Of a stretch of DNA of 64,000 nucleotides, positions 20,102 to 29,384 are shown piece by piece. The stretch is from an uncultured Bacilli bacterium (GTDB lineage: Bacteria; Bacillota_I; Bacilli_A; RF39; UBA660). The stretch spans positions 62,001-126,000 of the forward strand of contig CAKPLY010000002.1 of NCBI GenBank assembly GCA_934167825.1, given 5' to 3'. The position numbers were made by a program, and so were the translations under genes. Every line of letters begins with the position of its first letter. Position 1 is the stretch's first letter. Under the pieces are notes generated by a model. That model was not told the origin of the DNA. It made no database searches and saw nothing but the letters and a program-made list of their open reading frames with translations.

Positions 20102-20748
20102 GTTGTATCTCCTTCTTCTTTTGCTTTGTATTTAATTCTATTTGCGTATAGATAGTACATATCTATATCATTTTCTATTATATATCCTTCATTTTCAAGT
20201 GTTGTTTTAACTAAGTCTTCGACTTCATCACTACTAATATTTTCTTTAGCGATTGTTCTTGCGTCATTAGAACGTGTTATGTATTCATATTGCCCATTTG
20301 ATAACTTGATTAGACTTATTGCTACTTGTTTTTCTCCATCGGCATTAGAATTTAATGCTGATTTATATGTTTCTTTAGATATATCTTCGAGTAATAATAT
20401 TTTGTCTATAGTTTTTTCTTTGCTATTTATTTCTATATCTTGTTCTTGGTCTTCCTTAGTTTTACTATTTATTAAAATTTCTAAATCTTCCGTTGAGATA
20501 GAATCTATATAATTATTAAAACTAGTTGATTCTTTAATCTTTTTTCGCAAGTCTTTTTCTCTTGTTATATACTCTATTTTTTTGTCTTTTTTATACTTTA
20601 ATATAGCATTTTTGGCTCCTAAATTTCCATACTTATTTATCATTGTATTAATTATTTCTAACAAAAGATCTTTGGTGTCATCATCTATATTTTCAGGTGT
20701 TTTATCTTCTTTTTCTAATGATTCATTTGTTTTATTTTGATTGTCCAT
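20095..20748 (-). CDS. Unrecognised acidic protein with an internal duplication, coupled to gmk
   Basis: 217 residues, charged, no membrane segment. Two segments look alike: IEYITREKDLRKKIKES (about residue 58) and YEYITRSNDARTIAKEN (about residue 153), each followed by a short acidic helix, suggesting two copies of a roughly 50-residue domain joined by a Glu/Lys-rich linker. The 7-base overlap with gmk shows they are translated together. No rpoZ motif is present. Function unknown; a nucleotide-linked or RNA-related role is only suggested by context. Confidence 0.7.
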   Translation of the reverse strand: MDNQNKTNESLEKEDKTPENIDDDTKDLLLEIINTMINKYGNLGAKNAILKYKKDKKIEYITREKDLRKKIKESTSFNNYIDSISTEDLEILINSKTKEDQEQDIEINSKEKTIDKILLLEDISKETYKSALNSNADGEKQVAISLIKLSNGQYEYITRSNDARTIAKENISSDEVEDLVKTTLENEGYIIENDIDMYYLYANRIKYKAKEEGDTTC

Positions 20749-20863
20749 TATTAATCACCTTCTTTTTTAGCATTTATATTTTCCTATATATATATAATAT
20801 CAAAATTTTTAGAAAAATTAAATAGTTTTATCTTAATTTTTTTAACTTGTTAGAAAAATAAAA

Positions 20864-20889
20864 AGAATGTAACTTTTTTGTTACATTCT
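20864..20889 (-). terminator. Terminator
   Basis: AGAATGTAAC / GTTACATTCT perfect 10-bp stem with a six-base loop and TTTTTATTTTTC downstream on the minus strand; it overlaps the stop of the 93-residue gene. Confidence 0.85.
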
Positions 20890-21162
20890 AGATTTTGATT
20901 TTTCTTTAACAAAGTCAATGCTATAGAAAAATGAGCAAATATATTGTGCTAAATATGCACATTCTATATCTTTTCCTTTGCTATCACACTCTTTGAAAAA
21001 TGGTAAAAATGTATTTAACTCTTCATAAAGTTCTTCATAAGTTATTTCATTTTCTTTCACTGTTTTTTCTATTTGTGTTAATTCTTCTTTAGAAAAATAG
21101 TTGTTTAAAAACGGATATTTGTTAAAGAAATCTTTTTTTAATTTTAATAATTCTTCTTTCAT
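20881..21162 (-). CDS. Small conserved-looking helical protein, unknown
   Basis: 93 residues, predicted mostly helical, no signal or membrane segment. Features include NKYPFLNNYFSKEELTQIEK and a C-terminal AYLAQYICSFFYSIDFV. It follows the 394-residue unknown gene by 14 bases with a GGGG-type ribosome site, and is likely the last gene of a two-gene unit. No family recognised. Confidence 0.65.
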   Translation of the reverse strand: MKEELLKLKKDFFNKYPFLNNYFSKEELTQIEKTVKENEITYEELYEELNTFLPFFKECDSKGKDIECAYLAQYICSFFYSIDFVKEKSKSRM

Positions 21163-21176
21163 AATATTTCCCCTTT

Positions 21177-22358
21177 TTATGGTATTAAAACTTTTTTTAC
21201 TGGATGTGTTAAGTTATCAAATACTAACACGTTTGAAACATACCTTCTTAATAATTCATTATATACAGGTTTTATAAATGGGTAATTTTTACATTTCATA
21301 TATTCAATTACTTTTTTGCTGTCTTCGATAGTTAATCTTTTGCCATTCATATACAACTCATTAAATAATAAACTTTTTTCATCAAGTAAATTTATTTTTT
21401 CTGGTGGATTAATAGTATTTATGTAATTATTTATAAGTGCTGATTCTTTGACTGATAATTTTTTACCAAGTTCTTTTATTCTTACGTTGAAATTTATACA
21501 AAGATTTTCGTTCATATTGATACTTCTTAATTCTTCATTGTATCTATTTAGTTTATTGTTATATTTATATGGTACTAATTTATAAAACTCTAATATATCA
21601 AATGGTGTTCCGTCAAAAGTATACCCTGTTTCTATTCCTCTTGCAATACTTTTTAACTGATACATATTATAATTTTGCATAGTTCTTGCATTTACTTTCT
21701 TTGCATATAAATACTTATTATATAAAAATACATCTAATTCATTAACAACATCAAGACAAGTATTAAATGTTTGTTCATCTATACCTAGTTTGTCTAAAAA
21801 TATATCAAATAAATAACTATCACCATCGTTTATGTAAGAATTAATTACAAATTTAGAATAATCATACAAATCATTGTATTTTTCTTCGCGTAGTAAAAAT
21901 TCTTCTTCTTCCCTTTTTGTTTTATCTTTTTCATCATAACCTTTTTTTCTACATTTTTTATAGAATTGTTCTATCTTATATAAATTTGTGATAATTGGTT
22001 CTTCGATAAGGGGTATTACATAGTAAAAATATTTATCAAAAAGTTCTTCTTCGTTTAGAAATATCTTTTTTAATTTACAATATTTTACATAGTCTCCTAT
22101 TTCTTCCTTAAATATTCTGTTTGCAATTACTAAACTTGAAGTATTGTAATTTTCTTCTGTTTTGCTTAACGAAGCATTAAATAGTGACATCTTGCCTTTG
22201 TATGCACGTGAATTAAAATAAGAATCATATTTTTTTAATAATCTACTTTTAAAATACATTATTCTGTCTATATCGCTCGGGTGATTATACTTGTATTCTA
22301 CTAGTAATCTGGAATCGTGTTTTAATAGTTCTATTCTATCTTTTATATTATTTTCCAT
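21177..22358 (-). CDS. Uncharacterised 393-residue helical protein
   Basis: Charged, largely helical, soluble protein rich in Tyr, Leu, Lys and Glu, with no motif I can name. Recurrent helical elements such as KKIFLNEEELFDKYFYYVI and LNEL/DVFLYNKYL suggest a repeat-type helical fold, but I cannot define units. I chose the ATG at 22358, which follows GGGAGG at good distance; the longer frame to 22412 runs through that site. Divergent from gltX, so the short gap between them should carry both promoters. Function unknown. Confidence 0.7.
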   Translation of the reverse strand: MENNIKDRIELLKHDSRLLVEYKYNHPSDIDRIMYFKSRLLKKYDSYFNSRAYKGKMSLFNASLSKTEENYNTSSLVIANRIFKEEIGDYVKYCKLKKIFLNEEELFDKYFYYVIPLIEEPIITNLYKIEQFYKKCRKKGYDEKDKTKREEEEFLLREEKYNDLYDYSKFVINSYINDGDSYLFDIFLDKLGIDEQTFNTCLDVVNELDVFLYNKYLYAKKVNARTMQNYNMYQLKSIARGIETGYTFDGTPFDILEFYKLVPYKYNNKLNRYNEELRSINMNENLCINFNVRIKELGKKLSVKESALINNYINTINPPEKINLLDEKSLLFNELYMNGKRLTIEDSKKVIEYMKCKNYPFIKPVYNELLRRYVSNVLVFDNLTHPVKKVLIP

Positions 22359-22468
22359 AAATCCTCCCTTTAAATTGCCTTGTATTATAGCATACTTAAA
22401 AAAAATATGCAAATTTTAATAAAATATAGTATAATATATGATATAATTTTGTTAAAGGACGTGATGAA

Positions 22469-23887
22469 ATGAAAGTTAGAACAAGGTATGCTCCTAGTCC
22501 TACTGGGTTTATGCACATTGGAAATTTAAGAACTGCAATATTTGAATATTTACTTGCTAGACATTATGATGGAGATTTTATACTTAGAATAGAAGATACT
22601 GACCAAAATAGAGAAGTTGAAGGTGCAATAGATTTCATTTATAACACCTTAGAACTTTGTGATTTTAAGATTGATGAGGGGCCAAATAATCCTGGAAATT
22701 ATGGGCCATATATTCAAAGTGAAAGAAAAGATATTTATAAGAAGTATGCTTTAGAGTTAGTAGAAAAGGGTAAGGCTTATTATTGTTTTTGTACTGAAGA
22801 AGATATAAAGAAAGATAGAGAAGAGTGTGAAAAGCATGGTAGGGCATATTCTTATGATGGTAAATGTAGTAGATTATTAAAGGAAGAAATACAAGAAAAG
22901 TTAGATAAGGGAGTACCATATGTTATAAGACAAAAGATGCCTAAGTATGGTGTTACATTAGTAGAAGATTTAATATATGGAAAGATTAAGATAGATAATT
23001 CACTTCTTGAGGACCAAATATTACTTAAGAGTGATGGATACCCAACATATAATTTTGCTAATGTTATTGATGATCATTTGATGGAAATTACACATGTAGT
23101 AAGAGGAAAGGAATACTTAGATCAAAGTGCTAAATATAATCTTCTTTATGAAGCGTTTGGTTGGGAAAAACCTACTTATATACATGTTGCTATGGTTTTG
23201 GGAGAAGACGGAAATAAACTTTCTAAGAGAAATGGTGATGCTTCATTTATGGACTTATATGATGAAGGATATTTACCTAGTGCGATAGTTAATTATCTTG
23301 CGTTTTTGGGATGGAGTCCTTTGTCTAATCAAGAAATATTTACTATGGATGAGTTAATTAAAGAATTTAACCCTGAGAGAATTAGTAAGTCTTCAAGTCA
23401 ATATGATGTTATGAAACTTAGATGGATTAATAGTCATTATATAAAGAAATTAGATAGGGAAGAGTTATATAATTTAACTTTTAAGCATTTAAATGAAGCA
23501 TATGATTTAAGTGATAAGACTACAGAATGGATAAAAGATTTAGTATGTTTATATCAAAATGAATTAAAATATGGTAAAGAAATAGTAGAACTTACAAAGT
23601 TATTCTTTAGTGAATATAGTGTTGATGAAGAAGCAAAAGAATTTATGAATAATGATGGAGTAGATAATACTATTAAAGTATTTTATGATGAAGTTAAGGA
23701 TATTGAATGGACTAAAGAAAATATAAGTAACGCTATTAACAATACTAAAGAAAAAGCTAATGTAAAAGGAAAGATGCTATATATGCCTATTAGAATAAAA
23801 TGTAGTGGGGTAATGCATGGTCCTGAACTTGATATGACTTTATATTTACTTGGAAAAGATACTGTTATTAATAATTTAATGAAGTAG
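22469..23887 (+). CDS. gltX: Glutamyl-tRNA synthetase
   Basis: Charges tRNA-Glu, and often also tRNA-Gln for later amidation. Class I signatures: RYAPSPTGFMHIGN (HIGH-type, reading HIGN) at the N-terminus and NKLSKRNGD (KMSKS-type) near residue 250. 472 residues. The conserved Arg of TRYAPSPTG is encoded by AGG, which supports the standard meaning of AGG here. TATAAT boxes lie about 20-35 bases upstream of an AAAGGACGTG ribosome site. Followed after 15 bases by a membrane zinc peptidase, probably co-transcribed. Confidence 0.98.
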   Translation: MKVRTRYAPSPTGFMHIGNLRTAIFEYLLARHYDGDFILRIEDTDQNREVEGAIDFIYNTLELCDFKIDEGPNNPGNYGPYIQSERKDIYKKYALELVEKGKAYYCFCTEEDIKKDREECEKHGRAYSYDGKCSRLLKEEIQEKLDKGVPYVIRQKMPKYGVTLVEDLIYGKIKIDNSLLEDQILLKSDGYPTYNFANVIDDHLMEITHVVRGKEYLDQSAKYNLLYEAFGWEKPTYIHVAMVLGEDGNKLSKRNGDASFMDLYDEGYLPSAIVNYLAFLGWSPLSNQEIFTMDELIKEFNPERISKSSSQYDVMKLRWINSHYIKKLDREELYNLTFKHLNEAYDLSDKTTEWIKDLVCLYQNELKYGKEIVELTKLFFSEYSVDEEAKEFMNNDGVDNTIKVFYDEVKDIEWTKENISNAINNTKEKANVKGKMLYMPIRIKCSGVMHGPELDMTLYLLGKDTVINNLMK

Positions 23888-23902
23888 GGAAGTGGTAAAT
23901 AA

Positions 23903-24604
23903 ATGAATGGTTATTATTATGGATATGGAAGTAGTTTAGATTTGATTTTATTGATACTTGGTTTTGTTATTACTTTGTATGCACAGATTAAGGTTAAAGC
24001 AACATATTCGAGATATTTAAAAGCACAAAACGATAGTGGATTAACTGGTTTTGATGTTGCAAGAAAAATACTTGATAAGAATGGACTTAATAATATACAT
24101 ATAGTTGAAGTAAAGGGTGAATTAACTGATCACTATGACCCTAGTAGTAAGGTAGTTAGATTATCTACGAAAGTATTTCATACTTCAACTGTTGCTGCAA
24201 TTAGTGTTGCGGCACATGAATGTGGACATGCTATTCAGGATAAAGAAAATTATTCATTTATGAGAATAAGGGCAAAATTAGTACCTTTTGTTAATATAAT
24301 TAATAAGTTTGGGTATATTGCTACAATTATTGGACTTATCGCAGGAATATTTGATGTACTTATTTGTGGTATCGTGATGATTATTGCTACACTGGTATTT
24401 CAACTTGTTACTTTACCTGTTGAATTTGATGCTTCAAATAGAGCAAAAAAGCAAATTGATAAGTTAAAACTTGCTAATAGTGATGAACAAGAAGGTGTTA
24501 GAAAAATGCTTTCTGCGGCAGCATTTACTTATGTTGCGGGAGTACTAGAGTCAATCTTTCAACTTATAAGACTTATTCTTATGTATAGAGATAGAGATGA
24601 ATAA
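23903..24604 (+). CDS. YugP-type neutral zinc metallopeptidase (Zn_peptidase_2)
   Basis: Integral-membrane zinc protease family related to B. subtilis YugP. N-terminal membrane segment (about residues 10-27), zinc motif AAHECGHAIQD (HExxH) near residue 110, a pair of membrane segments (about 130-175), then PVEFDASNRAKK, whose Glu/Asp region supplies the third ligand in the family, and a final hydrophobic segment. 233 residues, typical. Substrate unknown. Ends at a terminator hairpin that is part of the DnaA-box-like cluster. Confidence 0.9.
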   Translation: MNGYYYGYGSSLDLILLILGFVITLYAQIKVKATYSRYLKAQNDSGLTGFDVARKILDKNGLNNIHIVEVKGELTDHYDPSSKVVRLSTKVFHTSTVAAISVAAHECGHAIQDKENYSFMRIRAKLVPFVNIINKFGYIATIIGLIAGIFDVLICGIVMIIATLVFQLVTLPVEFDASNRAKKQIDKLKLANSDEQEGVRKMLSAAAFTYVAGVLESIFQLIRLILMYRDRDE

Positions 24605-24608
24605 AAAG

Positions 24609-24786
24609 TTTTCCACAGGAGTTGTGGAGAACTTTATTTTTTTGTATAAATGTTTATTATTTAAAGTAATTTTCCACAGATGTTGTTGATAAATAGTTGA
24701 ATCTTATTGTTTTATCCACAGAAACTGTTTATAAAAATAATATTATTATTTAAAAAGAAAAAGTTATCAACATGTTTTGTGGATAA
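24609..24786. promoter_or_regulatory. Cluster of DnaA-box-like 9-mers
   Basis: Seven sites close to TTATNCACA lie between two converging genes: TTTTCCACA at 24609 and 24670 (plus), TTCTCCACA at 24623 (minus), TTATCAACA at 24684 (minus) and 24764 (plus), and perfect TTATCCACA at 24712 (plus) and 24778 (minus). An AT-only stretch occupies about 24731-24755. The outer pairs also form hairpins that can act as terminators of the two converging genes, so some of the symmetry has a second explanation. By analogy with DnaA-box clusters outside oriC in B. subtilis, this may titrate DnaA. Confidence 0.55.
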
Positions 24787-25497
24787 CTATTTTTCGTATG
24801 ATATTTTTTCTATCATTTTATATACAAAGTTAGATACGTTATTGCTACTTTTATCTAAGAATTCTTCATAAGTAATTTTATTATTACCATTTGGTACATC
24901 ACTGATACTTCTTATTACAATAAATGGGACATGTGATAAATAACATACTTGTGCAATACTTGCTCCTTCCATTTCTACACAAAGAGCATTAAATTTCTTG
25001 TTTATTTTATCTGTCATTATATTACTAGTACAAAAGATATCACCGGATGCAATTACACCTTTATGAATATTATAATCAATATCTTTTAGTTCGTTTTTTA
25101 CTTCGTTTGCTATATTAAATAAGTATAAATCACTATCTATATATACTCCAATATCTGGAATATATCCTTTTTCATGATTAAATGCTGTTATATCAAAGTC
25201 ATGTTGAACAAGTTTGCTAGCTATTACAATATCGCATACATCAAGAGTATTAGTAATACCTCCGGCGACACCAACATTTATTATTAAATCTACTTTCATG
25301 TTATCTATTAATATTTGAGTACTTCTTGCAGAATTTACTTTTCCTACTCCAGAAGTTGTTAGTATTACTTTGGTATTATTTATCGTTCCTTCATAAAACT
25401 TTAAATTAAATATATTATAACTATTTTCTATTTCAATATATTTTAACATAGAATTTATTTCTTCTTCCATAGCAAATATTATTCCTATTTTTTTCAT
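24787..25497 (-). CDS. mtnN: 5'-methylthioadenosine/S-adenosylhomocysteine nucleosidase
   Basis: Cleaves adenine from MTA and SAH, recycling methionine and removing SAM by-products. Begins MKKIGIIFAMEEEINSML; contains TTSGVGKVNSA, INVGVAGG, CVEMEGASIAQVC (substrate-binding Met-Glu) and RSISDVPNG (catalytic Asp). About 236 residues. I chose the ATG at 25497, after AAAGAGGTAATT; the longer frame adds 36 residues without homology that overlap helD. Directly downstream of helD. Confidence 0.95.
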   Translation of the reverse strand: MKKIGIIFAMEEEINSMLKYIEIENSYNIFNLKFYEGTINNTKVILTTSGVGKVNSARSTQILIDNMKVDLIINVGVAGGITNTLDVCDIVIASKLVQHDFDITAFNHEKGYIPDIGVYIDSDLYLFNIANEVKNELKDIDYNIHKGVIASGDIFCTSNIMTDKINKKFNALCVEMEGASIAQVCYLSHVPFIVIRSISDVPNGNNKITYEEFLDKSSNNVSNFVYKMIEKISYEK

Positions 25498-25525
25498 AAT
25501 TACCTCTTTCATATGTATTATATCA

Positions 25526-27664
25526 TTAATCCATTTGCAATGGAAGTGGTAATTCATTACTATATAATACATATAATTCATGCATTGCTCTAGTAAAGGA
25601 TACATATAGTAATTTCATATCTGTTATACTATTTATATCATATTTAGTATTACTTGCATCATAGATTATTACTACATCAAATTCTAGTCCTTTGGATAAG
25701 TATGAAGGTATTATACAAATATTTTCTATGTAGTTATCATGAAGTGAAGTTATGTTTTGACATTTAATATTTTCATTATCTAAAGATTTTTTTATAATGC
25801 TTGATTCAGTAGTGTCTTTAGTTATTATTGCTATTTTTTCATGAGAAGTATGTTTAATTATTTTTATTATTTCGTTAGCGTTATCTTTTGTTTTTATGTA
25901 ATTTACATTATTACCATGTCTAATTACTGGATTTGCAGTACTTATGTTAAGATATGATGTTATTTTATTTGCTTCATTCATTATTTCTATAGTAGTTCTA
26001 TAACTTTTTAATAAGTATTTTATGCTATAATCAGTGTTATCTAATTCTTTATTTAATAATTCCCAATTGTTTGTAGAGTGATATTCGTATATGGATTGTG
26101 CGATGTCACCAAAAATACTGAATGTTGAGGTGGGAAGAATTTTCTTTAAGGCATAAAAGTTTAGATATCCAAAATCTTGTGCTTCATCTATTACTGTATG
26201 ATGATATTTTTTATAATCTTTTTCGCCATAAACTCTATATGATAAGTAAAGAAGTGCTCCAAGATCATTAAATGTTACTTTTTTTGACTTTATATTTTTT
26301 ATAGTTTGTTCTATATAGAGTTCTTGATTTTTAAGTTCATCATTTTTAAGCAATGTATTTAAAAAGTCTAGATATAATGGTATTATTTTAGGTATATTAG
26401 ATAGTAAATATTTTTTTAGGTCTTTGTTAAAACTATTATTTAGTTCTTTTTTTAGATACTCTAGATTTTTTCTTTCTTCATTTATTTTACTTTTAGTAAG
26501 AGAAGATAATTTACTTAGGTTTTCATTAATTATCTTATCTTTAATTTTTATATAGTTATCATTAATATATTTTGCTATTAGAAGGACTGCTCTATCTATT
26601 TTTTTATAGAAAACTTCATAGTTTATTTCTTTAGTACTTACTATGGAATTATAGATATTATTAATAATACTTCTATTTAGTATGGTATAACCTTTTACTA
26701 TAAAGTCTTTTTCTGGCACTATCTTCTTATCAAGTTGGCATAAATATTTATCAATTAATTCTTTATAGTCATTAGATAATTTGTACTTTTCAAAGTTCAT
26801 ACTAGATTTATCTTTAAGAAAACTTTTTAAGTTAATTTCTTCTTCGATAAGGGTAAAGTTTTCTTTTGTTATATCTTTTACTATTTCTTCATATGTCATT
26901 TGAGATACGTTATTGACATCTAAATCTGGTAATACATTTGAAATATAATTTACAAAGAATTTGCTTGGTCCTATTACTAGGTATTCATCTACATTAACTT
27001 TATCTATATAATTATATACTAGATATGCTACTCTATGAAGTGCTACTGTAGTTTTTCCACTTCCTGCGACACCTTGGATAATCATGTTGTTATAAAGACT
27101 TTCTCTTATTATTTCGTTTTGTTCATATTGAATAGTGGATACTATATTTTTAAGTCTATCGTCTTTGCTGACTCCTAAATAATTCTTTAATATCTCATCG
27201 TTTGATACGGTATCAACATCTTGAAAATTTATTAGTTTCTTGTTTTCTATTTCAAATTGTCTTTTTAGAAGTAAGTTTCCTTTGATTGTTCCTTCGGGTG
27301 CTTTATATGAAGCATCACCAATATTACTATCATAATACATTGATGATATTGGAGCACGCCAGTCTACTGTTACTATGTTGTTATCTTCATCTGTTACACC
27401 AACTTTACTAATATAACATTTTTCTATTTGTCCATCTTTTTCGTTTTTGAAGTCAATTCTTGCAAAATAGGGTTTATTTTCTGTTTTTGTTAGTAAGATT
27501 AGCTTATCATTATATTGTTTTGATAATTTTTCAAGTTGAAAAGGATTATTTTTGTACATCTTAGGAAGTACATTTAACTTGGCATTAGTATACTCTATTA
27601 CTTCGTTAAATTTATTTATCGTACTTGATAAATGTTCTTTTTCTTCAGTAAAAATATCTTTCAT
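25526..27664 (-). CDS. helD: HelD-type UvrD-like helicase (RNA polymerase recycling factor)
   Basis: Superfamily I helicase-like ATPase of the HelD family, which in Bacillus and mycobacteria pries stalled RNA polymerase off nucleic acid. N-terminal coiled-coil arm, then VDWRAPISSMYYDS typical of HelD, Walker A IIQGVAGSGKTTVALHR (about residues 192-208), a helical insertion, Walker B-type VIDEAQDFGYL, and C-terminal motifs SYRTT, LSKGLEFDVVIIYDA and LYVSFTRAMHELYV. 712 residues, near usual. Adjacent to mtnN on the same strand. Confidence 0.93.
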   Translation of the reverse strand: MKDIFTEEKEHLSSTINKFNEVIEYTNAKLNVLPKMYKNNPFQLEKLSKQYNDKLILLTKTENKPYFARIDFKNEKDGQIEKCYISKVGVTDEDNNIVTVDWRAPISSMYYDSNIGDASYKAPEGTIKGNLLLKRQFEIENKKLINFQDVDTVSNDEILKNYLGVSKDDRLKNIVSTIQYEQNEIIRESLYNNMIIQGVAGSGKTTVALHRVAYLVYNYIDKVNVDEYLVIGPSKFFVNYISNVLPDLDVNNVSQMTYEEIVKDITKENFTLIEEEINLKSFLKDKSSMNFEKYKLSNDYKELIDKYLCQLDKKIVPEKDFIVKGYTILNRSIINNIYNSIVSTKEINYEVFYKKIDRAVLLIAKYINDNYIKIKDKIINENLSKLSSLTKSKINEERKNLEYLKKELNNSFNKDLKKYLLSNIPKIIPLYLDFLNTLLKNDELKNQELYIEQTIKNIKSKKVTFNDLGALLYLSYRVYGEKDYKKYHHTVIDEAQDFGYLNFYALKKILPTSTFSIFGDIAQSIYEYHSTNNWELLNKELDNTDYSIKYLLKSYRTTIEIMNEANKITSYLNISTANPVIRHGNNVNYIKTKDNANEIIKIIKHTSHEKIAIITKDTTESSIIKKSLDNENIKCQNITSLHDNYIENICIIPSYLSKGLEFDVVIIYDASNTKYDINSITDMKLLYVSFTRAMHELYVLYSNELPLPLQMD

Positions 27665-27763
27665 TATTTTACCACCTTTATTATGTTAGATTTTACTAGT
27701 GCTTATTTTATCATAGATTGATAGTATAGGCAAGGAAAATGTTTGATTTTATTGTAATATTAC

Positions 27764-27800
27764 AAAATAAAAGAAGTTTCCATTTTAAGAAAACTTCCTT
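27764..27800 (-). terminator. Terminator of the ABC exporter operon
   Basis: GGAAGTTTTC...GAAACTTC hairpin followed by TTTTATTTT on the minus strand, just after the last permease gene. Confidence 0.8.
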
Positions 27801-27813
27801 TTTTCTAAATTAT

Positions 27814-28608
27814 CTATATTCTTGCACTCATTAGATTACTTCCAGAGTATCTTTTTAATCCTTTATTAAATATAATATTTGCAAGGATAATAGATAGTAA
27901 AGTAATTCCAACGATTAGTAAGAATAGATTTAAATTAAAACTTTTTATAATCCATATAGGAATATAATTTGCTATTCCTATAGGTAGTACATAAAATAGT
28001 ATTATTCTAGTTATTCCTTTGAATATAGTATCAGGGTATGTTGCAAATTGTACTATTAGTTGTTCTCCAACATCTGCGATTAAATCTGCTTTATTTATCC
28101 AGAAACTTAGGCTATTTAATATAATCATTACTGATACTATTATTAATCCTCCAGTTATTGTAAATATAGTAAATAGTAATAATTGTTTGATAGTTACTCC
28201 ATAAATTAATAATACTATTAATCCATACATTAGATCTCCAATAGCAGATACTTTAATGTTACTAGTAATTGAAGACAATAAAACATTTTTAGGTTGTACT
28301 AAGTATGAATCTAATTTTCCTTCGTTTATAATACTAGATAAGTGAAAGGCATTTTCAAAGAATAGGTGTGCAAAGCCATATGTTGATGATGCAATACCCC
28401 AAAGCAATAGTACATCTCTAAGAGTATATCCTCCAAAGTTATCTTTGATACTAAATATAATTATCCATTGTATAATAAAGCAGGCATTATTTAATACCAT
28501 AAAAAGTACGTTAGTTACAAATGATGTTCTATTTAACATTTCTTTCATAAGACTATATTTAAATGATAAACTTATTACTTTTAATTGATTTTTAACCACC
28601 ATTAACAT
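27814..28608 (-). CDS. ABC-2 type permease (COG3694-like)
   Basis: 264-residue integral membrane protein with about six membrane segments; one of two half-permeases of an exporter of the COG4586/COG4587/COG3694 type. Visible family features: LLLWGIASSTYGFAHLFF, a cytoplasmic INEGKLDSYLVQPKNVL stretch, and a C-terminal IIFNKGLKRYSGSNL. Overlaps the preceding permease by 17 bases. Substrate unknown. Confidence 0.88.
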   Translation of the reverse strand: MLMVVKNQLKVISLSFKYSLMKEMLNRTSFVTNVLFMVLNNACFIIQWIIIFSIKDNFGGYTLRDVLLLWGIASSTYGFAHLFFENAFHLSSIINEGKLDSYLVQPKNVLLSSITSNIKVSAIGDLMYGLIVLLIYGVTIKQLLLFTIFTITGGLIIVSVMIILNSLSFWINKADLIADVGEQLIVQFATYPDTIFKGITRIILFYVLPIGIANYIPIWIIKSFNLNLFLLIVGITLLSIILANIIFNKGLKRYSGSNLMSARI

Positions 28609-29383
28609 TTAGTTTTTTCACTCCTTTCTTATATACAAATAAGCAAAGTAGGTATGAGATGACTATATAAATTATTTGTGCTACTAATACCTTTAACGAT
28701 AGATTATAAGAGAAATCTACAAATATTTTTGCGGGTCCATAACAAGTTACAAATATTGGACTATATGGTAGTATTTTTTGTAAAAAAGTAGGGAAGTATT
28801 CAATTGGAAACATTGTACCTAGTATTAACATTATCTTACTATATAACCAGTATATTGGGTTTGAATCTTCGATATAGAACGCTAATAATCCTATAAAAAT
28901 ACATGTAAACATACTTATTATGATTGCAAGTAGCATAGAAATTAATAAGATTATTATTCCAAATAATGTTATTTTTGGGAAACTTCTTAGAAAGATAAAT
29001 CCTAAACTTAAACATAATATTATATATACAGGGAATTTAGTAAGTGCGTCTCCCATATTATCTGCTAAAACATATAGTATATAGTTATATGGTTTTGTTA
29101 AGTTATAAGCAATGTTTCCTGATTTTATATCTTTTATTATTTTTTTACATACTATTCTTCCTTTTACACAACCCCATAATAATTCAGTTACTATAACATA
29201 CCATATCATTTGATTCATTGTGTATCCATTAATTAGACTGTTAGGGTCAGCATACATATATTTCCAAAGATTAAAGAAAACAAACAATATTACACCGTAT
29301 CCGACAAAACTTATCAATATATTTAAGATATAACTTAGATTACTAGATATTTCTGTTTTTAATATTATTAAGTATTTTTTCAT
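28592..29383 (-). CDS. ABC-2 type permease (COG4587-like)
   Basis: 263 residues, about six membrane segments, partner permease of the same exporter. Features: GYTMNQMIWYVIVTELLWG, DIKSGNIAYNLTKPYNYILY, and IEYFPTFLQKILPYSPIF, all typical of this ABC-2 family. One base separates it from the ATPase stop, so the operon order is ATPase-permease-permease. Confidence 0.88.
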   Translation of the reverse strand: MKKYLIILKTEISSNLSYILNILISFVGYGVILFVFFNLWKYMYADPNSLINGYTMNQMIWYVIVTELLWGCVKGRIVCKKIIKDIKSGNIAYNLTKPYNYILYVLADNMGDALTKFPVYIILCLSLGFIFLRSFPKITLFGIIILLISMLLAIIISMFTCIFIGLLAFYIEDSNPIYWLYSKIMLILGTMFPIEYFPTFLQKILPYSPIFVTCYGPAKIFVDFSYNLSLKVLVAQIIYIVISYLLCLFVYKKGVKKLNVNGG

Positions 29384-29384
29384 G

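Noticed and set aside
20095..20748. RNA polymerase omega (rpoZ) after gmk
   Set aside because: The protein is three times too long and has no omega motif; it also lies upstream, not downstream, of gmk.
24605..24790. Main replication origin at the DnaA-box-like cluster
   Set aside because: No dnaA or dnaN flanks it, and the parB/noc-rsmG-mnmG-mnmE-jag block at the right end points to an origin beyond 64 kb. Reported instead as a possible accessory cluster.
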